DNA of 64,000 nt from CAVSWT01 sp963775245. GTDB lineage: Bacteria > Bacteroidota > Ignavibacteria > Ignavibacteriales > Ignavibacteriaceae. Below the pieces are notes generated by a model, which searched no databases, had not been told where the DNA came from, and saw only the letters and a list, made by a program, of their open reading frames with translations. Positions 7,565-17,139 of the stretch are shown here, piece after piece; position 1 is the stretch's first letter, and the number at the start of each line of letters is the position of its first letter. The translations under genes were made by a program, and so were the position numbers. The stretch lies in contig CAVZID010000016.1 in assembly GCA_963775245.1 (NCBI GenBank), positions 124,001-188,000 of the forward strand. Direction: 5' to 3'.

Positions 7565-10043
7565 TCAATTGAGTTTGATATGATGGATATTTAATCTCCT
7601 CTTTCTTTTTCTGTTCTTCCTTTTCCTCATCTCTCCTTTTTTCTTTTAATGATTTAATATCGTCCTTTAAGTAATAAGTGAATACAGCTCCAACTTCCGG
7701 ATTAGGTGCACTATAAAAACTTGCTCCTTGAAATGAAACTCCCTTAAATCCAAAAGGAGTTGATTCAACATACATTAGAGCATCTTTTATTGGGAAAATA
7801 TATTCATCTTTATTTAAAGTTTCTTTAGACATATAACGTAGTGGGGAATAATCATCAAGGATATAAATGCCTCTTCCGAATGTGGAAACCACCAGATCAT
7901 TTTCTCTTCTTTGGATAGTAATGTTTGTAACCATTTCTGTTGGAATTCCGTTCTTGAATTTTATCCATTCCTTTCCGCCATCTACGGTAAAGTAAACGCC
8001 GAATTGAGTTCCAATGAAAAGTAAATCTTGATCTTTATCGTCTTCTGCAATAGTAAAAGTTGAACCATAATCGGGAAGGTTGCCGTTAAACAAAAACCAG
8101 GATTTACCTCCATCTGTAGTTTTATACACATAAGGCTTGAAATCCCCCGCGACAAAATTATTACAAGCTGCATATGCAATGTTTTTATCAAAATGTGAAG
8201 CAGCAATTTCTGATATAGTTGCATACTCGGGTAAACCAGGAGTTGAGGATTTATTCCAACTCTTACCTCCATCTGTAGTATAATGAATTAATCCGTCGAC
8301 AGAACCGGTGAACAAAAAATTTTCATCAAGTGGAGATTCAGCAATTGACGATAATTGAGCCATTGAGCCTTTCTTTGCAAGATCATCAATACTCCAGCTT
8401 CTATCCATCAAATCCTGCATTTCTTTCGGAACACCTCTAGTTAAATCCGGACTGATTACTTTCCAGGTACTGCCCATGTCATCTGTTCTAAATAATTTAT
8501 TAGCGCCAAAGTATAATCTTTTATTATCGTATTTTGATATAAGGAGAGCAGCATCCCAATCGAATCTATATGCAGTATCCGCATAGTCGTATGGTTTAAT
8601 ATATAATTGCTCACCACTCTTTTTATCGTATCTAACTAAACCTCCATATTGTGATTCAGCATAAACAATATCGGGATTTTTCCAATCAACCTGTGATTGA
8701 AATCCATCACCTGAGGTTGTGAAAAACCAATCCTGGTTTGTAATGCCTGCTGAACTAATAGTACGAGAGGGTCCCCCAAAACTATTGTTGTCCTGGCTTC
8801 CAGCGTAAACATTATAAAAAGGAGAATCATTATCAGTAGTTACTTTATAAATTTCCGCAATGGGGATATTTGATTTAAAATTCCAGCTCTTTCCTTGATC
8901 ATAAGTTTCATAAACACCGCCGTCACAGCCGTCTATTAAATGATTATTGTCATCCGGGTCAATCCATAAATAATGATTATCAACATGCTTTTTATCTTCC
9001 CCAAGATTCTCCCATTTTTTTCCGCCGTCTATTGTAACTTTCATAAAAACATCCATACTGTAAACACGATTGACATCCTTTGTATCACAGAATAATTTTT
9101 GAAAGTAAAAAGGATAAGATGAAACATAGCTGCTTTGCTTTGCCCAACTAACTCCGCGGTCGGTACTCTTATAAACACCTCCGTCTTTTGCTGCTTCAAC
9201 AATTGCATAAAGGACATCAGGGTTAACAGGCGAGATAGCCAGTCCTATTCTACCGAGATCAGCATCAGGCAATCCTTTTTTCATTTTATCCCAGGTTTCC
9301 CCGCTGTCCGTGCTGCGGTAAATTCCACTTTCCTGACCACCGTAAACACCTGTATATAAATTTCTCATTCGTTGATGAGCGACTGCATATAAAATATTAT
9401 TGTACCGGGGATCCATGTGAATTTCAAAACAGCCTGTGTATTTACTGATGAATAAAACGTTCTTCCAGGTTTTACCGCCGTCTGTTGATTTGAATATTCC
9501 TCTATCGCCCCCTGCTATTCTTGATGGCCCATAAGCCGCAACATAAACTACGTTTGAGTTTTTAGGATCAATAACAATTCCTCCAACTTGCCTGGATTCT
9601 TTTAGTCCCATATTTTTCCAGGTGCTGCCTCCATCTTCACTCTTATAAACTCCATCACCGTAAATAACATTGTTCTGATTATTATTTTCCCCGGTTCCAA
9701 CCCAAACAACATTTGGATTAGTGGGGTCGATTGCTATAGATCCGATTGCATAAGAATTCTGATTATCAAATGAAGGTGAAAACGTTGTTCCGCTGTTTGT
9801 GGTTTTCCATAAAGAACCATGGCCGGAGCCGACAAAATATTCACTATGATCAAATGGATTAACAGCAAGGGCAACAACTCTTCCCCCGGTTATTGCTGGA
9901 CCGATACTTCTAAATGTTAACCCACTTAGTGGAATATTTTTAAGTGAATCAGTTTTTGTTTGATCGGATTTATCTTGCGCCGAAAGACTAATGGAAGAAA
10001 CAAAAAGTGCAAAAGCAAAAAGAGGTACTATTATTTTTTTCAT
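7497..10043 (-). CDS. sortilin/VPS10-like BNR beta-propeller, secreted (N-terminal part; frameshifted)
   Basis: The signal peptide is MKKIIVPLFAFALFVSSISLSAQ. It is followed by two seven-bladed propellers made of Asp-box (BNR) repeats such as STDGGKTWKN, STDSGETWDK and TTDGGKSWN, and blade openings like IAIDPTNPNVVWVGTGENN. GSGHGSLWKTTNSG is typical of the sortilin-like glycosyl hydrolase/xyloglucanase-type family. The reading frame ends in HGRQRN at 7497, but the homology continues in the next frame (6764-7564). The intact product would be about 1,090 residues and act outside the cell, probably on carbohydrate or protein ligands. No T9SS sorting tail is evident at its end. Confidence 0.75.
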   Translation of the reverse strand: MKKIIVPLFAFALFVSSISLSAQDKSDQTKTDSLKNIPLSGLTFRSIGPAITGGRVVALAVNPFDHSEYFVGSGHGSLWKTTNSGTTFSPSFDNQNSYAIGSIAIDPTNPNVVWVGTGENNNQNNVIYGDGVYKSEDGGSTWKNMGLKESRQVGGIVIDPKNSNVVYVAAYGPSRIAGGDRGIFKSTDGGKTWKNVLFISKYTGCFEIHMDPRYNNILYAVAHQRMRNLYTGVYGGQESGIYRSTDSGETWDKMKKGLPDADLGRIGLAISPVNPDVLYAIVEAAKDGGVYKSTDRGVSWAKQSSYVSSYPFYFQKLFCDTKDVNRVYSMDVFMKVTIDGGKKWENLGEDKKHVDNHYLWIDPDDNNHLIDGCDGGVYETYDQGKSWNFKSNIPIAEIYKVTTDNDSPFYNVYAGSQDNNSFGGPSRTISSAGITNQDWFFTTSGDGFQSQVDWKNPDIVYAESQYGGLVRYDKKSGEQLYIKPYDYADTAYRFDWDAALLISKYDNKRLYFGANKLFRTDDMGSTWKVISPDLTRGVPKEMQDLMDRSWSIDDLAKKGSMAQLSSIAESPLDENFLFTGSVDGLIHYTTDGGKSWNKSSTPGLPEYATISEIAASHFDKNIAYAACNNFVAGDFKPYVYKTTDGGKSWFLFNGNLPDYGSTFTIAEDDKDQDLLFIGTQFGVYFTVDGGKEWIKFKNGIPTEMVTNITIQRRENDLVVSTFGRGIYILDDYSPLRYMSKETLNKDEYIFPIKDALMYVESTPFGFKGVSFQGASFYSAPNPEVGAVFTYYLKDDIKSLKEKRRDEEKEEQKKKEEIKYPSYQTQLNEQEEPKGYLLFTVSDHGRQRN

Positions 10044-10296
10044 GTTTATAACTAATTTTTATTGATGGGAATTAAATAAATTGAACTAAGCTAAATAAAA
10101 TTAAAAGAAAGTTTTAATTAAGTCTAACCAATATTATATATTTTTTGATGGAAGGTTTTATTTTGTGATGGATAATAGCTGGTTTTGGTTTAATTATTAA
10201 TTCACCTATTAGAATTAAAATTACTTGCTTAAGAAGTTTATATATACAAAGCCTTAAATCAGAAAAGTTAAATGATTCAGAAAGGTTTTCTTCAAC

Positions 10297-11400
10297 TTAT
10301 TGATTTTTCAGCTTTTCTAGATCTCCCAATAATTCAGATTTACGAAAATTATTAACTCTAGAATTATTGACAAATTCCACTACGGCCTCATATGACATAA
10401 CCTTATCTTCTTCAAGAGGGGGAATAAATTTAGTGTTATTAGATATCTTGCAATTATAAAAATGCAGCCTGGAAAGCCCTTTTGTATTTTTGAAAGTACA
10501 ATCTGTTAAATCAGCACCAAAGAAAAACGTATCTTTGAATATGGTATTTTCAAATAAAACATTTTCAAATGCAGCGTTTGCAAATGAGGTAGAAGTTATT
10601 TCTCCGCCGGAAAATTTACACCCTTCAATAGATGAACGGGAAAATGTTGAATCATTAACTAATATATTTTCAAATGTAGTATGAAAAAGCAAGCTTGTTG
10701 ATATTGCAGAATGAAGAATGCTGCAGTTATTAAGATGCAATCCTGAAAATTGGCCGTAATTAAAATCGTTTTGAAAAAGATTAAGCTTTAAATCTTTTGA
10801 AAAATTAAGCTTGTCAGCTTTATTTAGAATCATAGCAAGAACATCGGTTGTAGCCAGCTTATGCCATTTAATCTCATAATCATTCATGCTTTTAATTTTA
10901 ATCCATCTTGCTTTTAAGGTTTCTTCAGTATTTGTAAGTAATTTGCCCGAATCATTTTTTCCTTCAAGCAGTTCTGAATATGCGAAGGATAATTCTTTGT
11001 ATTCTGTTTTCAAATCATTTTGACGGGACTGAATTGGGTAAGATTGTATAAAAAAGTTTCTGTTAATTTCAATAAGCTTATCAACAATATATGTAAATTC
11101 ATCTAATATACTTGCTTGAGTGAGTACGCTGACAATTGCACTTGAAATATCATAATCAAGCTCCGTATAAAGAAGATTGCTTAATATATCGATGGTACTT
11201 TTTTTATATTCCTTCCTGTTTTTGTAAACTCCGAGAACAGCGATTGCAGCGAGCAGTTCATCTTTATTTTTTACAAAGAGGTTCTTAATATTTTCCCTGA
11301 AGTAAGTGAATTGCTTTTCGTCCAGATATTTCCGGTAACCCATATACCCGGTGAACAAAGTACCGGCAAAACCTAAAATTATTCCAAGCGCTTCAATCAT
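10297..11400 (-). CDS. membrane-anchored pentapeptide-repeat protein
   Basis: 367 residues. The N-terminal hydrophobic helix ALGIILGFAGTLFTGYMGY probably anchors it. Residues about 45-205 are all-helical and HEAT-like (AIAVLGVYKNRKEYKKSTIDILSNLL). From about 215 to 325 there are A(D/N)LXX-type pentapeptide repeats (CSILHSAISTSLLFHTTFEN, FANAAFENVLFENTIFKDTFF), which form a right-handed quadrilateral beta-helix. Such proteins usually serve as scaffolds. It stands alone between a secreted propeller and a STAS protein; its role is unknown. Confidence 0.72.
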   Translation of the reverse strand: MIEALGIILGFAGTLFTGYMGYRKYLDEKQFTYFRENIKNLFVKNKDELLAAIAVLGVYKNRKEYKKSTIDILSNLLYTELDYDISSAIVSVLTQASILDEFTYIVDKLIEINRNFFIQSYPIQSRQNDLKTEYKELSFAYSELLEGKNDSGKLLTNTEETLKARWIKIKSMNDYEIKWHKLATTDVLAMILNKADKLNFSKDLKLNLFQNDFNYGQFSGLHLNNCSILHSAISTSLLFHTTFENILVNDSTFSRSSIEGCKFSGGEITSTSFANAAFENVLFENTIFKDTFFFGADLTDCTFKNTKGLSRLHFYNCKISNNTKFIPPLEEDKVMSYEAVVEFVNNSRVNNFRKSELLGDLEKLKNQ

Positions 11401-11700
11401 GACAATACCTTAAAAATTTTTACTTAATCATTTAAGCAGTTAACAACATGATAGAATATATTTTCTTATTAAATGGCTCTGTTATAACCAGAACTGGAAT
11501 TTGAAAATTATTTACGAAAAATTTATTACAAGCAAGTAAGTAAGTAAAGTAACTATTCAAAACAGAATTTTAGAACTACTTTATTTAAAAGCCTAATAAA
11601 CCTAATTCTGTAGCAAACTTTTTAAATCGGAAGGTTTTTCTAGAACAAAATAAATTTTAATTATTAATTACAACCAAATATCTTTTATTGAAATTAGCAA
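11401..11700. other. gene-free stretch, 300 bp
   Basis: AT-rich, with stop codons in all frames at short intervals. The only feature I see is a short GTAA tandem near 11533-11552 (AAGTAAGTAAGTAAAGTAAC). The promoter of the minus-strand pentapeptide gene should lie just after 11400. Confidence 0.5.
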
Positions 11701-12006
11701 TTAAACGATATCAAAAATCTCTGTTAATTTTAATTGATTTAAAACATTCATTACCTGCGGCTTGATTCCTTCAATATTAAACTTAACATTTTTATTGTGG
11801 CAGGTTGTATAAGCGTGCACGAGTAGACCTACACCCCAGCTGGATATATATTCTACTTTAGATAAATCAATTGTTATATGTTTGCTTCCGTTTTCAATCG
11901 AATCTGAAACTAATTTATGGATTGTTTCATTCTCAATGCCGATTAATTTTTCGTCCTCTATTGTGATTGTAGAAGTTCCTTGAAATTTTTTAACACTAAA
12001 ACTCAT
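11701..12006 (-). CDS. STAS domain protein (anti-sigma-factor antagonist type)
   Basis: 101 residues, a single STAS domain. The opening strand is FQGTSTITIEDEKLIGIENE, the central ITIDLSKVEYISSWGVGLLVHAY carries the serine pair at the site phosphorylated in SpoIIAA/RsbV relatives (DLSKVEYISS), and the end is VMNVLNQLKLTEIFDIV. AGGAG precedes the start. No anti-sigma kinase or phosphatase is adjacent, so its partner must be encoded elsewhere. Confidence 0.85.
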   Translation of the reverse strand: MSFSVKKFQGTSTITIEDEKLIGIENETIHKLVSDSIENGSKHITIDLSKVEYISSWGVGLLVHAYTTCHNKNVKFNIEGIKPQVMNVLNQLKLTEIFDIV

Positions 12007-12143
12007 TAATTACTCCTGTTAAAATTCTTTCATACAAAAATAGTCTTTATTTCCATTTTTCCAATAGCTGAAAATGATTTAAGGATTACTCAAATAGAAA
12101 TATTTTAATCAGAAACATTTGTTAATATAATTACTTTATAAAA

Positions 12144-13046
12144 TTAATCCTCTGCATGATGTTCATTATGTTTTTCCAGTGGTTCTAAATGTGTTATTAC
12201 ATTCACGGATGAAGACAAATTATTTTTAATAAGCTCTTCTATTTCGGTAGCTGCCATATGCGCGTCCTCAAGCAGGGTTGATTTAGGAAAAAGAAGATGG
12301 AATTCAATCCAGATTAAATTTCCGCTTTCACGGTATCTAAGTTTATGATATTGTAAACCTTTTTTTGAAGTTTCAGAATCAAGTATTTTGACTATCGAAT
12401 CTCTTAATTCTGTATTCCCTTCATCCATCAATCCCCCGGCTGATTGTCGAATAAGTTTACCTCCAGCCCAAAGTATATTTATTGCAGTCAGAATAGCTAC
12501 AATAGGATCAAATGGCAGCCAGCCGGTTAACATAGTCAAGCCTAATCCGGCAACAACACCAAAGCTGGTCCATGAATCTGTTAGCACGTGTTTACCATTT
12601 GCAATGAGTATTAATGATTTAGATTTTTTCCCTTTCCAAACTAAATAACCTCCCAAAACAAGATTGATGATAGATGCTCCTAAAGTGAAATAGGTACCTT
12701 GATCGAGGTTGGTGAGTTCTATACCAAAGATTAGCCGTTTTATTGAAATATAAATAATATAAAAAGCAGCCAATACAATTAATCCGCCCTCAGCACCCGC
12801 TGAAAAATAATTTATTTTTCCATGTCCGTAAGGATGACTTGAGTCAGCAGGCTGAAAGCTAAGCCACATACTGAATACTGCAAAGCCAACACCAATAATA
12901 TGAACAACAGATTCCGCAGCATCTGAAAGAATTGCAGATGATCCCGTAATGCTGAATGCGTACCATTTAATAATAAGCATAAGGAAGCCTACTGCCAGCG
13001 AAAGGCGGATAGCAAATATTTGCCCGGTATATTCAGATGATTTCAT
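12144..13046 (-). CDS. cation diffusion facilitator (CDF) family transporter
   Basis: 300 residues. It has six hydrophobic segments in the first 210 residues. The metal-site pattern is visible: AILSDAAESVVHIIG in helix 2 and VLTDSWTSFGVVAG in helix 5, each with Asp, plus SSHPYGHGKINYFSAG in the loop after helix 2. The cytoplasmic C-terminal domain (YHKLRYRESGNLIWIEFHLLFP, HMAATEIEELI) follows. CDF proteins export Zn, Fe, Co or Mn by proton antiport; the metal cannot be assigned by eye. The tail ends in a His-rich stretch (KHNEHHAED). Confidence 0.9.
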   Translation of the reverse strand: MKSSEYTGQIFAIRLSLAVGFLMLIIKWYAFSITGSSAILSDAAESVVHIIGVGFAVFSMWLSFQPADSSHPYGHGKINYFSAGAEGGLIVLAAFYIIYISIKRLIFGIELTNLDQGTYFTLGASIINLVLGGYLVWKGKKSKSLILIANGKHVLTDSWTSFGVVAGLGLTMLTGWLPFDPIVAILTAINILWAGGKLIRQSAGGLMDEGNTELRDSIVKILDSETSKKGLQYHKLRYRESGNLIWIEFHLLFPKSTLLEDAHMAATEIEELIKNNLSSSVNVITHLEPLEKHNEHHAED

Positions 13047-13304
13047 TTTAATTTTTTGTAGGCTATATCTTGATATAAAGACTTGATTAAAAAATAATTT
13101 TCTATTTTGATTCGTCCCCGGGGTATCATAATAAAGTTATAAAATATTATTTAATGCTAATCAATTATAGAGGCTAATCTAAATATATTTTTAGTTAAAT
13201 GCAGAAATATATTAGGTAATATAATTTTACTTTTATTATTATAAATGAAACTGATTCAAATTAAATAATCAAACAGAATTATTATTAATAAGTTGATATG
13301 AAAA

Positions 13305-14426
13305 TTAGAAATGATTATCTGCTTTTTTAATTATTTCTAAATTATAGTTGTTTGCAAAAGCCTGGTTATAATGAACACTTCCGTCTGAAGCAACAATGAG
13401 GAAAGGATAGTTTATATTTTTATCCTTTAAAGTTTTTTCCCAACCTATAAGAAAAACATAAGTTGCTGTGGCATCTGCTTCTTCTGCTGTGGGGGCGAGA
13501 ATCGTAGAACTCTCTGATAGTCTTCCTGAGTAACCTGTCCGGGGGTCGAGTATATGGTGATAACGAATTCCATTTATTATTTTAAATCTTTCATAGTCGC
13601 CGCTGGTAGCAACCGCATAATCTTTTAAATTAAAAATAGCAACAAGATCATTTGTGTTGCGTGGATGTTTTATTCCTAGCTTCCATAAAGTACTATCATC
13701 TTTTGTCCCTGATACGTAAATATCTCCGCCTGCGTTAAGAATAAAATTTTTAATCCCCATTTCTTTTAAAACAGCAGAACCTCTGTCAATTGCGTATCCT
13801 TTTGCAATGCCTCCTAAATCAATTGACATTCCTTTTTTCTTGAGGAAAGCCGTTGTGTCTTTTTCATCAACCATCATATTTTTATAATTAACAAGCTTAT
13901 CAAGTCTTTTAATGGTTGTATCCGGCGGTAAAACAATCTCCTTATCCTCGCTGAATCCCCATAAATCTGATAGAGGACCGATAGTAACATCAAAAATACC
14001 ATTATATTTTTTGCAGTAAGCTTTTGCCCGCTTTAACATTTCTATTGTTTCATTACTAACTTTTACAGGATGAATTCCGGCGGCTCGGTTAATTGCGGAT
14101 ATTTCGCTGCTGTCTTTTTCGCAGCTTAACAAATTTTCAACTCGCTGCATTTCTTCGTATGAAGCTAGCAAAGCTTTTTTACAAAGATTTACATCACTGC
14201 TTCTTGCTGTGGTTTCAACTGTAGTACCCATTAAATATTTCGTTACCGAAACTTTATACATTGTAGTGTCGGTTTGGGCTGAAACAAGAGAAGTAAAAAA
14301 TAAAACAATGAGTATTAGAGTATAAAAAGATAACTTATTCCAAATGCAGGAGATTGCTTCTCCCGATAAACCTGTCTTCAGATAGGCAAGATAGGGATCG
14401 AAATGACTAGAGAATAATTTTACCAT
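13305..14426 (-). CDS. apbE: ApbE family FAD:protein FMN transferase
   Basis: About 373 residues from ATG 14426, placed one base after the upstream stop codon (14428-14430). Core motifs: MGTTVETTARS, SCEKDSSEISAINRAAG, FDVTIGPLSDLWGF, MSIDLGGIAKGYAIDRG, FILNAGGDIYVSG, and HHILDPRTGYSG. These are the FAD-binding and Mg-binding elements of ApbE. It attaches FMN to Thr/Ser of exported redox proteins in the periplasm. It is the last gene of an envelope redox operon. Oddly, the first 30 residues come from a palindromic intergenic-type repeat (14341-14406) placed before the hydrophobic signal segment (LSFYTLILIVLFFTSLVSAQ). Confidence 0.92.
   Translation of the reverse strand: MVKLFSSHFDPYLAYLKTGLSGEAISCIWNKLSFYTLILIVLFFTSLVSAQTDTTMYKVSVTKYLMGTTVETTARSSDVNLCKKALLASYEEMQRVENLLSCEKDSSEISAINRAAGIHPVKVSNETIEMLKRAKAYCKKYNGIFDVTIGPLSDLWGFSEDKEIVLPPDTTIKRLDKLVNYKNMMVDEKDTTAFLKKKGMSIDLGGIAKGYAIDRGSAVLKEMGIKNFILNAGGDIYVSGTKDDSTLWKLGIKHPRNTNDLVAIFNLKDYAVATSGDYERFKIINGIRYHHILDPRTGYSGRLSESSTILAPTAEEADATATYVFLIGWEKTLKDKNINYPFLIVASDGSVHYNQAFANNYNLEIIKKADNHF
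14341..14406. repeat. REP-like palindromic element inside the apbE leader
   Basis: Contains the imperfect palindromes GGAGATTGCTTCTCC (14349-14363) and CCTGTCTTCAGATAGG (14371-14386). GAGATTGCTTC and related palindromes recur as intergenic repeats in many Bacteroidota genomes (from memory). Here the element lies within the predicted coding frame and encodes the odd residues SSHFDPYLAYLKTGLSGEA. Confidence 0.5.
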
Positions 14427-14427
14427 G

Positions 14428-15114
14428 TTAAAAAGTAATACTGTCAACTCCAAATAAACTTTTACCGGCAACCGCAATATTAATTTGATTGGGAATACAG
14501 ATCAAGTTTTCGCCTGGTTTTGAGATTGGGTTCATATTCATACAAGTTTTGTGTTTGCATGAGGCCGAAGTAATGCTTACTGATTTATTTTTTATTTTGA
14601 TATCGACGTGGCCCTTTAATCCGTCAACTCTGTAATGTTCAATATCTTTATTTAAAGATAATTGCTTTATTAGAGTATTCCCTCTAAAAATATTTACTCC
14701 ACCTGGCTGAAGCGAATTTTGTTCTGATGAGAAACGAAGCATTACAGGATTATCGAGCGTTCTGGGAAGAGAGAGAGAATTTGCACTTTCATTAAGGAGC
14801 AAAGCAAACTCATCTTTGTTTTTATGATAATCAATTAAAGTTTGGGACTTCACATAAGCAATATCGCCGACATACCTTCCCTGCAGTTTATATTCACTAA
14901 ACTGTAACGAGTTATTTCCGTATTTAGAATTTTTTATTGCTTGCTCAATAGTATGAATTGTTTTTGACGGCTGATCAGTAATAACGGATAATGAAAATGA
15001 TTCGTTCTTATTTACAGCAGCAAAAACTTTACTTGTGAATGGATTAATCATTCCCATTGCAGCCGTTGCAGGTAATACTAAAGAACTGTATTTAAGAAAA
15101 TCCCTTCTTTTCAT
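14428..15114 (-). CDS. Tat-exported NusG-domain-II-like protein
   Basis: 228 residues. MKRRDFLKYSSLVLPATAAMG is a twin-arginine signal peptide (RRDFLK), so export occurs in the folded state, possibly with a cofactor. The C-terminal domain matches NusG domain II proteins of redox loci: VSITSASCKHKTCMNM then PISKPGENLICIPNQI, with the two conserved cysteines of the CxxxxC pattern and a further Cys before PNQ. The middle is unassigned. It lies directly between the DUF3570 barrel and apbE, so it may be involved in envelope electron transfer. I saw no clear flavinylation motif in it. Confidence 0.7.
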   Translation of the reverse strand: MKRRDFLKYSSLVLPATAAMGMINPFTSKVFAAVNKNESFSLSVITDQPSKTIHTIEQAIKNSKYGNNSLQFSEYKLQGRYVGDIAYVKSQTLIDYHKNKDEFALLLNESANSLSLPRTLDNPVMLRFSSEQNSLQPGGVNIFRGNTLIKQLSLNKDIEHYRVDGLKGHVDIKIKNKSVSITSASCKHKTCMNMNPISKPGENLICIPNQINIAVAGKSLFGVDSITF

Positions 15115-15165
15115 TTGACTGTTCCTTTTAAAATTATTTTTAAAACTTTTTATTATCGTTATTTA

Positions 15166-16401
15166 TTAGTAACGATATCTAATTCCAATATTAAAATTTG
15201 TTGCAAATAAATTACTTTTATTATTGTACCAGTATGGCGAGTTAGTATGCCGTGCATAAAAATTCAGATTTATAATATACTGTACACGATCATCTTTCAA
15301 GAATGGCAGATATTCTTGCCTATCGCCGCCGGTTAAAATTAAATTCAATTGAAGTTCATTAGTATATCCTCCATCAAGTTTAATATCCGAAGTCATGTAT
15401 TGTTCCGGGGCTAAATATTGAGGTTTGAAGAAAAATGCCTGAGTTTGAAAATTACTTCTCCATCCAACACCGAGTATAACATGCTTGGATAAATATCTTT
15501 CATAATTTGCAGAATAAGTGTTTGCATATAAATTCCAGGTATCCCAATAATACCTGTAACCTAATTGCAATGACGATTCTGAACCTAGCCTATATTTAAG
15601 GGAAATTGCAGCAGCACGTCTTATTCGCAAATCAGGATGAATAGGCTGGAATAAGCTGTCTGTACCATTAATTACAAGTGGAACTAATTGATAATTATCC
15701 GACAACAGTCCGTTATTATTAGTATAAGTAGAAAGCAATTGAAGGATTAATTTTTTACTTACAACTTGAGAAAAGTTTGCATTTATTGTTGTAACGTTTT
15801 TGGATTTCTTCCAGATTACTGTTTTAGGAAAAACTTTGTCCCAGCTTCTCACAATTCCAAGCTGCACGGAAGTATTATTCTCGGCAAAATATTGTGTGAA
15901 GTTTCCAATTAATGTTGAAGATGTGTAATCACTTTCAGTACTATAAATGCCATCAGCGGTTAATATTCCATTGCCAATCAATTGAGTAAAACCAAGATTG
16001 AATTCGTGGCGGACTTCATCAAAAGTTGGGAGTGATATTATATTTCCTTCTCCGCTGCCACCTCCACCGCTTGTAGTTCTTCCGGAAGCCGCAGTTACGG
16101 CATCCACAGTTGACTTATTAAAAGTAGTATTAGTAGCAGGTGTTGTTGTTTTGTACCTGCTTGGGAGGCCGTTTCTTATAGAAGCCGCGGTTATCATATC
16201 TACCAGGTACCGTATATTATAACTTGTTGAACCAGTAATACGTTTTGTTATAGAAATGCTTGGATAATAAACTTGAACATTAAAGTTATCAAAATAACCG
16301 CTAAAGCTTACCTGCGTTTCATTGGCAGGCAAAAGTTGTGCAAAGCTTATTGAATATAAACCAAAAAAGAACGGAAGAATTAATATGATTTTTTTATCCA
16401 C
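15166..16401 (-). CDS. DUF3570-type outer-membrane beta-barrel protein
   Basis: 411 residues with signal peptide (KKIILILPFFFGLYSISFAQ). The mature protein opens with QVSFSGYFDNFNVQVYYPSI and has regular amphipathic strands ending in aromatic residues to the C-terminus FNIGIRYRY, as in a barrel of roughly 14 strands. RYLVDMITAASI and the Gly-rich GRTTSGGGGSGEGN segment match DUF3570 proteins known to me from ApbE/thioredoxin loci. It overlaps the DUF4266 gene by eight bases. The substrate is unknown. Confidence 0.78.
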   Translation of the reverse strand: MDKKIILILPFFFGLYSISFAQLLPANETQVSFSGYFDNFNVQVYYPSISITKRITGSTSYNIRYLVDMITAASIRNGLPSRYKTTTPATNTTFNKSTVDAVTAASGRTTSGGGGSGEGNIISLPTFDEVRHEFNLGFTQLIGNGILTADGIYSTESDYTSSTLIGNFTQYFAENNTSVQLGIVRSWDKVFPKTVIWKKSKNVTTINANFSQVVSKKLILQLLSTYTNNNGLLSDNYQLVPLVINGTDSLFQPIHPDLRIRRAAAISLKYRLGSESSLQLGYRYYWDTWNLYANTYSANYERYLSKHVILGVGWRSNFQTQAFFFKPQYLAPEQYMTSDIKLDGGYTNELQLNLILTGGDRQEYLPFLKDDRVQYIINLNFYARHTNSPYWYNNKSNLFATNFNIGIRYRY

Positions 16402-16615
16402 ACCCGCAACCGCCGCTTTCTGCGCCGGTTGCGCCCTCTACACCTTCTCTGTAATCAATAAAATGTTCTTTAATCCCGGCATTAATTGGATTCTCATCAA
16501 TGATCATAATTGGATCTGAGAGGCCTTCCTTTTCCCAGGGCTTTACTGTAGCGCACCCGTAAAGGAGTATTGAAGCGACAACAAGAAATAACAACATTCG
16601 GATTTTTGTTATCAA
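16394..16615 (-). CDS. DUF4266 lipoprotein
   Basis: 73 residues. The lipobox is LLYGC. The mature part VKPWEKEGLSDPIMI followed by HFIDYREGVEGATGAESGG and a terminal CGCG is the DUF4266 signature. The Gly/Cys tail (GGCGCG) could bind metal or form disulfides; that is inference. It starts directly after the thioredoxin gene and overlaps the barrel gene, so the three are probably co-translated. Confidence 0.85.
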   Translation of the reverse strand: MITKIRMLLFLVVASILLYGCATVKPWEKEGLSDPIMIIDENPINAGIKEHFIDYREGVEGATGAESGGCGCG

Positions 16616-16617
16616 AT

Positions 16618-17139
16618 TTAATTCTCTTTCAATAATTGAGTTAATTCTGAATTAAAATCGTTTACGTATGAATCTTTGTAACCATTATGCCAAAAACGTA
16701 TTTTACCTTTTTTATCAATGAATATTGTAGTAGGCATCGATTGAATATTAAATAGTGAAGGGATTTTCTGTTCGTTATCTAAAACTATTGGAAAAGACGG
16801 TTCGGGAAAAAGCTTATCAAGAAAATGCGTTGCATTGTCTTTTTTATCATCAATATTAACAGCAATTAATTGAAAGTTGGAATCTTTGTGTGCTCTGTAA
16901 AATTTAATAAGTTGCGGCATTTCTTCGCGGCATGGAGGGCACCAGCTTGCCCAAAAATCTATTAGTACTACCTTACCGGAATAATCGGATAATTTTAATT
17001 CTTTTGAATTAAGTGTCTTGCCTTCAAAATTAGGGGCAGTTGATCCAACTTTTTCCTGGCAGATTCCGTTGCTTACGAATGCAATAAATAGTAAAGCAAA
17101 GAATATCTTTGTTGTAATTTGCATAAATAAAAATTTCAA
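16618..17139 (-). CDS. TlpA/ResA-like periplasmic thioredoxin
   Basis: 173 residues with signal peptide (KIFFALLFIAFVSNGICQ). The thioredoxin fold is complete: VGSTAPNFEGKTLNSKELKL, active site WASWCPPCREEMPQL with CPPC, cis-proline in MPTTIFIDKKGKIRF, and a closing helix. It should reduce disulfides in the envelope, plausibly serving the Cys-containing DUF4266 and NusG-II partners downstream. First gene of a five-gene minus-strand operon. Confidence 0.9.
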   Translation of the reverse strand: MKFLFMQITTKIFFALLFIAFVSNGICQEKVGSTAPNFEGKTLNSKELKLSDYSGKVVLIDFWASWCPPCREEMPQLIKFYRAHKDSNFQLIAVNIDDKKDNATHFLDKLFPEPSFPIVLDNEQKIPSLFNIQSMPTTIFIDKKGKIRFWHNGYKDSYVNDFNSELTQLLKEN

